NCBI RefSeq assembly: GCF_000002865.3
Contig: NW_001865040.1
Coordinates: forward strand, 1,901,428 to 1,965,427
DNA: 64,000 bases
Origin: Monosiga brevicollis MX1
Lineage: Eukaryota > Opisthokonta > Choanoflagellata > Craspedida > Salpingoecidae
Reading direction: 5' to 3'
Shown: piece after piece, positions 55,505 to 64,000 of the stretch
How the letters are laid out: every line of letters starts with the position of its first letter
How positions within the stretch are numbered: position 1 is the first letter of the stretch
Made by a program: the position numbers and the translations under genes
The notes under the pieces: generated by a model
The model's database searches: none
Seen by the model: only the letters and a program-made list of their open reading frames with translations
What the model was told of the DNA's origin: nothing

Positions 55505-56915
55505 ATGCGAGAGATGCGCTCGCAACGTCAGGGCGTGAGCAATCGCCAAACCACGACGATCATGGTTGTGGTGGCCGTGCCACTTCTCTTCTGGTTCGTG
55601 TGGGGCGCTCGTGAGCGGGATAGACAACGTGTGCAAGCTCGCATTAAGGCCCCGGGGGTCTCAGGTGCTCACCGTGGTTGATGTCATTAGGTTGCTTTTT
55701 GCGTCACAAGGGAGCCCGCCCGGCCCCGTGAATCTCCGTGAGATTGAGGTCAGTTCGTGCGGTCTCTCCTTTTGTGGACGAAGCTTGCGTGCAAGCCGAC
55801 GCCTCCACACGCCATTTTGTGGACTTGTATTCGCCACCAGGCCAGGTCACGCCTCATCATCTTGACCTCACCTGTTGACCTTTTGTATCAGGTTGATATG
55901 CATTGTCATACGACAGAGTCTGATGGCGACCGCACAGCCGAGGAGCAGCTTGTCATTGCCGCGAGGGAAGGCCTCAAGGCCCTATGGATTACAGACCACG
56001 ACATGATTCGTGATATCCCCCGGACTCGTGAAATTCAGGTGCGCCGGACGTCTTACTGACCCACCACAGAGATTTGCCAGGCACTGCTTGACCCTGGCTA
56101 TCTTGACGCCCAATGCTCATATCGGCATCGCTGTCGTCACCTCCACAACTGTGCACCATGACTTGGTTGCGTGCGTGCAATTCTGGCTGAGGGAGGTTAG
56201 GCCAAGGCCCAGTCTCTAGGAGTGGCTGTGTCCTTCGGAGTTGAAATTACCGTTGAATGGATGAAGAAGGAGCATCATCTCTTGGGCTACTTTCCAGACT
56301 CGGCTTGGGATGGCCCTGCTCTGAGTCCGGCAATGACCTCGCTTCAGCAGGAGGTGGCCAAGGTTTGTCCATCCCGAGGAATGGCGTCACGCCTCATGCC
56401 GCCATGGCTGTTTGCGCGACCTTTGACATTGCTTTTCGGCTGGGCCCTTGTGTTTCCTTCCACCTGTAGGTCAAGGATTCTCGTGAAAATCGAAACCAAG
56501 AGATGGTGCGTTTCCTCAACGAAATGCTTGTCTCGGAGATTGGCCGGTGCGTATAAGAAATGCTGCCACCCCCTTCTTGGCCTTGAGGCCCCTGGTCCAG
56601 TGCTGAGCGTCTTTTGCTCTTGGATCTTTAATGGCGTGATATTGGGGGCCAGCCCATTTCTCTTCTGCTTGCTCGACTCCTCTCGTCTACCCACCTCTCT
56701 TATTGGCTTCGTTTCGCTTTGTTTTGCGATGCCTCCGTTCGAGAAGATTTTACTATCAAGATGCAGGGCGACAGGCCGCCTTTAGGCCAATCAAGGTGGA
56801 CGTTGTTGCCGAATGGTCCAAGACTCATGCCAATTTGATGGAACCCACCTCGCTGGGCCGGCCTCACTTCCGGTCTGTACGAAATGGACCCAACTCAGGA
56901 GCTCGTTTTATCGAT

Positions 56916-56951
<36 letters not shown>

Positions 56952-57933
56952 CATCGTGCGTCTTGTGATACTGTTGCGTCGTTCGGGTAACCCGCTTCTG
57001 CTGGCCGCCAATATTCATAGGGCCTATCTCATTGAGGTGGTTGGCATCCGGGACGATCTCATTTTTGGCCCGCGCAGTGGCGACGGGTTTGCTGTGGTAA
57101 GCACTCATAACCAGGGTCATACATGGATGCGTGTGCAGCAACCCCTCTTTCCATGACACAGTCATCTTTCCTCATTGCTTCTGGTTTCGCGTGTCTGTGC
57201 CATGTTTCTGTGCCATGTGTCTTGTCTGTGTCTGTCTATGCTTTTTTTTTCTCGAACCAGCTTGAGACGAGTACAAACAGCATTTTTTATGACGACGAAG
57301 CAGTGGGTAAGGCGGGAGAGCGCCTCGAGGCCCTCATGCACTCAGCCACCTTGGCTCGCCGCAACATTGCCTTCCGTCCCATGGACATTTTCAGTGCTAT
57401 TCAAGCAATTTCCAGCGCTGGGGGCCGCTCCGTCCTGGCTCACCCCCCGACGCTGGGCAGTTCGTGGCCCGATAAGTTTGCGCCTCGGTACGTGGCGCCA
57501 ACTTGTGTCTCGGGTCTCTTACTCGAGCTGCCATGCTATTTGCTGACGTGTGCCCGTGTCTTTGATAGCGTTGAAGATTTGGCCGCCGCTGGCTTGTGGG
57601 GCATTGAAGCCTTTAGCTCTGAGATTGACGCTGACAACCATGCGCTCATTGCTGAACTGGCCAAGCGCCATCATCTGGTCATGACAGGCGGCTCAGATAA
57701 TCATGGCTCGCTCAAGGTGCGTAGACTTACAATGAGCTGCATCTCCACCACGGTCCAGCTGTTTTGCCCTGCATAGACAAAGTGTCCTCAGGCATGATAT
57801 TTTCCTCTTCGTTTAGATTTATGCCCGCCTGGGTGACGTTCATCGCGCCGATAGCGAGGCGTACAAGCAACTCGAGTACTGGTTTCGCACTGGCTTGAAA
57901 GCAAGCACCAAAGTGCGCACGACTGACCTGTAG
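55505..57933 (+). CDS. membrane-anchored PHP-domain metal phosphoesterase
   Basis: PHP proteins are metal-dependent phosphoesterases, best known as TrpH-like nucleases or phosphatases in bacteria. The N-terminus (from the ATG at 55505) has a hydrophobic anchor (TIMVVVAVPLLFWFVWGAR). Exons then give DMHCHTTESDGDR (first HxH metal pair), LKALWITDHDM (TDHD), VSFGVEITVEW (E ligand), GRPHF, GGRSVLAHPP (HP) and TGGSDNHGSLK (DxH). Better-defined exons: 55892-56039, 56201-56362, 56470-56546, about 57262-57488, about 57571-57717 and about 57818-57933. Others around 55690-55750, 56790-56880 and 57020-57100 are approximate. Metal-site residues look complete, so it is probably active. A membrane-anchored form in a eukaryote is uncommon in my experience; the substrate is unknown. 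The last codons read STKVRTTDL. Confidence 0.82.
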
Positions 57934-58477
57934 AGCATTGTCCACACGATTCGACATTGGGAGATGACAGACCCGATCTTTTTGGTTCGGGCATGAATAC
58001 AAGAAAAGAAAAGAAAAAGCGAAACCAATTCGACCGGGAAAGAAAACAGACAAACAAGACATTCAGGCAGCCATTTGGACAGTGTTGACATGTGCCATTC
58101 CAGGTCTGAGTGGGAGGCTTGGCCGCCGGTATTGCCAGAGATGTGCAAAAGACCGGGCACGTGAAGAAAAACACAAGGCAAAACGTTCACCCTCGACAGG
58201 TGCCGAGGATAACTCGATGGAAAAGTGAAAGAGTAAACAAGATTTTGAACGGGCCTCGGCATGGGGCGATGCCACCAAACGACACAGGATGCTAGAAGCC
58301 GTGCACAAATGCCGTTGCAGACTATGTGACAGACGCGATCAGAGATTTATTGGAGGGGGGGGGGGGGGCGGGCTGATTATTGAAACAGCTCACGCAAAGG
58401 GTAGTTGGCCACGGCTTTTGCTGCCTTGCAAGGAAGCTACTCCGCGCGCAAAGATGAAACAAAGAGTGGCAGACCCG
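57934..58477. other. tail-to-tail spacer, no gene seen
   Basis: About 545 bp between the convergent PHP gene and the PPP1R14-like gene. Frames are short and have no domain; a G-run lies near 58356-58367. It should hold two 3' untranslated regions. Confidence 0.5.
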
Positions 58478-59271
58478 TTAGACTAAGCCCAATTCGACGC
58501 CTTGCACGTCGGTCAAAGTCCTCTTTGACGTACGATATTCAGTCAGAAATGCCTCGATGCGTGACTTGAGATCACCAGCAAAAGCAGGAACCTGCGCGAT
58601 GGAAGGGGTAGGTTGCACAAGCGTTGTATGTACCAACAAATGAGACGGGACGAGCGGGACAATGCAAGTCGAAGTTCTGTGAGCTCGCTATCAAGCGTCA
58701 CCTTGTCAGGGTTGGGAGCATCGCTGAGAATGTTCTCAATTAGCACAGCGCGTGCATCCTCATCTTCCTCCATAACCTTGAATGAATGACAATGCCCACG
58801 ACGAGAGATGTTTGGTGAGAAATCACAAGCAAGGTTGAGGCAGCTGCTTGCTGGGACACGCCCAAAGACGAAAGGCGGGCTGGGCAATGGTCAGGCAAAC
58901 TCAAGGACAAATGTGCGGACGGGGCGGGCCAAACCTCGTCGAGGTCAATTTCGACGTCATAATCGTCACCGAAAAGTTCACTCAGCTGCTCATCCATCCA
59001 ACTCTCGAGCTCGATGCGCGCACGAATGGCTTTACGATCATATTTGCCTGTTGCGATCATCTTCTCGACCCGTGCGTCACGGTCCGGGTCTGCACCAGGA
59101 TGCGTGAATTGGTGTATGTGGCGGTAGATTCGCGTCAAACCATTCAGAATGAGAACCACAAGCACCAGTCAAGTTCTCGCCTTGCCAAAGACGTGCGCAG
59201 CCGGAAGAAAGAGGGGAGGCGAACGTACGAGACGACTCCGAGAACGAGACCCCGCGCTCTGGCTGAGCCAT
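58478..59271 (-). CDS. PPP1R14/CPI-17-like protein phosphatase 1 inhibitor
   Basis: CPI-17 and relatives block myosin phosphatase (PP1) once a threonine is phosphorylated by PKC or ROCK. Four exons join in frame to 128 aa (human CPI-17 147): 59229-59271, 58935-59089, 58702-58776 and 58478-58591. The start gives MAQPERGVSFSESS; then TGKYDRKAIRARIELESWMD aligns with the human TVKYDRREL...VEKWID region, keeping the inhibitory Thr three residues before the Tyr. DVEIDLDEVMEEDEDAR and the final SRIEAFLTEYRTSKR match the remaining helices. The Thr is followed by GK rather than VK, so the kinase site context differs slightly. The membrane-like frame upstream of the acceptor at 59089 is excluded by splicing. 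Confidence 0.8.
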
Positions 59272-60255
59272 GGCTGATGTGTTGTACGAAGCGTGAAGGC
59301 AAGCCTGAAGCTTTGTGATAGGAAGATTTCTGGTATCATAGAGCGAAAGTAGTATACGACGGTGAGATAAGACCGCGGGTGTGTGCGGCGCACGCCTGGC
59401 ACACTGCCGACAGAGCACCACACGGCTGAGAAACACGAGACCCCCAACGCTGGACTGAGGAGGAGGGGAGCCGCCTCTACTCCTTTCATGGTCAGGCAAG
59501 ACAGCAACACCATTGGCACTGCACCCAGTCGATCAACGGAACCCAAATGAGTACGCACAGTCCTGTTATCCTCCGTCGTCGCGTCGCGCTGTGGACCAAC
59601 ACCGAGAGCCAAGACGCCTGAGTCGACAAGAAGAAACAGCACCAAAGGCACAAAAAGCAGAAGCAGAAGCAGAAGCAGAAAAGTCTTCAACGTGGTCACA
59701 ACGAAGCGGTTAGAGGCACACAGTGTCAGCGCATCAAGAGGCAGAGATGGAGAATCTCGTCAGAGACACTGGGTGTCGAAAGATGTGGAAGCAGAGAGAA
59801 TAAGCGACAAGACAGTGGGCAACAGAGAAAAGATATGCTTTCAGAGAGACATTGGAAGAGCCAAGACAAAGTCAGAGAGCGTTACAAAGCGAAGAAACAA
59901 AAGAAATGGTGTGTGTACGCTGTGGCTTTTGTTCTGACATTTGGATCGATGCTGCCATTTTCCCGTTCTGCACCTCCACCGGATCATCGTCAGCATCATC
60001 AGCAGCAGCAGCAGCAGCATCAGCATCAGCATCAGTCCGGTCCGTCCGTGGCAGTGGGACCAGAACCAACAGGCGATACGGCCACTGGAAAAAAATATGA
60101 ATCGCGGATAGGGTTGGAGATTTCACTTTTTGTCCCGGTGTGGCAAGGCCTCGGCTGCTTCAGCACCGACTGTGACGCTCCAAGTTACAGGTCATCTTGA
60201 TCCTAAAGAATCTGATATAGCCTTCCATCGCTGTCGAGGGGGTGACCAGTCGAGA
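59272..60255. other. head-to-head spacer, possible small ORF
   Basis: About 980 bp between the divergent starts of the PPP1R14-like gene and GCN2; both promoters should lie here. It has a (GAAGCA)n block (59654-59681) and a CAG/CAT-rich run (about 59992-60035). A 121-codon frame (59835-60200) with a Gln/His-rich stretch and one hydrophobic segment opens on this repeat; I do not count it as a gene. It may be part of the GCN2 5' untranslated region. Confidence 0.45.

Positions 60256-64000
<3,745 letters not shown>

Noticed and set aside
59169-59699. Minus-strand frame with a Leu-rich N-terminus (possible secreted or membrane protein)
   Set aside because: It overlaps the PPP1R14-like first exon and its upstream region, has no domain, and the Leu string is the translation of a GAAGCA repeat.
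59835-60200. Small plus-strand ORF with Gln/His run upstream of GCN2
   Set aside because: The composition comes from a CAG/CAT repeat, there is no splice or domain support, and it fits a 5' untranslated region better.

Overview
The window is nuclear DNA from a compact, intron-rich, GC-rich unicellular eukaryote. Genes sit a few hundred bases apart on both strands. They are split by many short introns (about 50-250 nt) with GT-AG borders, and (AC)n, (GA)n and poly(A) tracts are abundant. The gene set points to a close unicellular relative of animals, most likely a choanoflagellate such as Monosiga brevicollis: a chromodomain Ty3/gypsy element, a UFMylation factor C53, a metazoan-like ATG13, a CPI-17-like phosphatase inhibitor, and a transmembrane protein with a cytoplasmic SH3 domain. 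The species name is an inference from gene content.

Layout. 1-1486: 3' end of a chromovirus with its 3' LTR. 2119-4084 (-): mitochondrial ornithine-type carrier. 4847-5740 (-): M48/TMEM177-like membrane protein. 5984-9821 (+): long coiled-coil protein. 10962-12943 (+): single-pass membrane protein ending in SH3. 13435-16378 (+): eIF3 subunit d. 16645-17824 (-): small coiled-coil protein. 18390-19260 (+): helical orphan. 19508-21095 (-): ER EF-hand protein ending in HDEL. 21830-23643 (+): orphan. 24158-26863 (-): STI1/HOP co-chaperone. 27504-30984 (-): a PX-SAM-PH-actin fusion protein. 31666-34435 (-): disordered protein with NPF motifs. 35110-37468 (+): cohesin RAD21. 38080-39729 (+): DUF1295 membrane enzyme. 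40092-41937 (-): FN3 protein. 43405-45754 (+): ABCG half-transporter. 46694-47972 (+): UBC13. 48568-51947 (+): ATG13-like. 52172-55099 (-): CDK5RAP3/C53. 55505-57933 (+): membrane-anchored PHP phosphoesterase. 58478-59271 (-): PPP1R14/CPI-17-like inhibitor. 60256-64000 (+): GCN2 eIF2-alpha kinase, cut by the window end.

There are no operons; most genes are unrelated housekeeping loci. Three themes recur. Proteostasis and translation are represented by eIF3d, STI1, GCN2 and UBC13. Autophagy and UFMylation are represented by ATG13 and C53, which face each other tail to tail across a short assembly gap. Membrane and cytoskeleton signalling is represented by the PX-SAM-PH-actin fusion, the SH3 receptor-like protein and the CPI-17-like inhibitor. 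I rebuilt many genes exon by exon from reading frame, splice borders and family similarity. The best-supported models close in frame: carrier 302 aa, STI1 about 567 aa, RAD21 547 aa, DUF1295 319 aa, ABCG 683 aa, UBC13 150 aa, C53 540 aa, CPI-17-like 128 aa.

The most unusual finds are the PX-SAM-PH-actin fusion, the seven-fold IDF motif array in C53, a TMEM177-like protein that keeps a full M48 metal-binding signature, and an STI1 gene whose first coding exon is only the ATG. All family calls are from memory of the families; no search was run.
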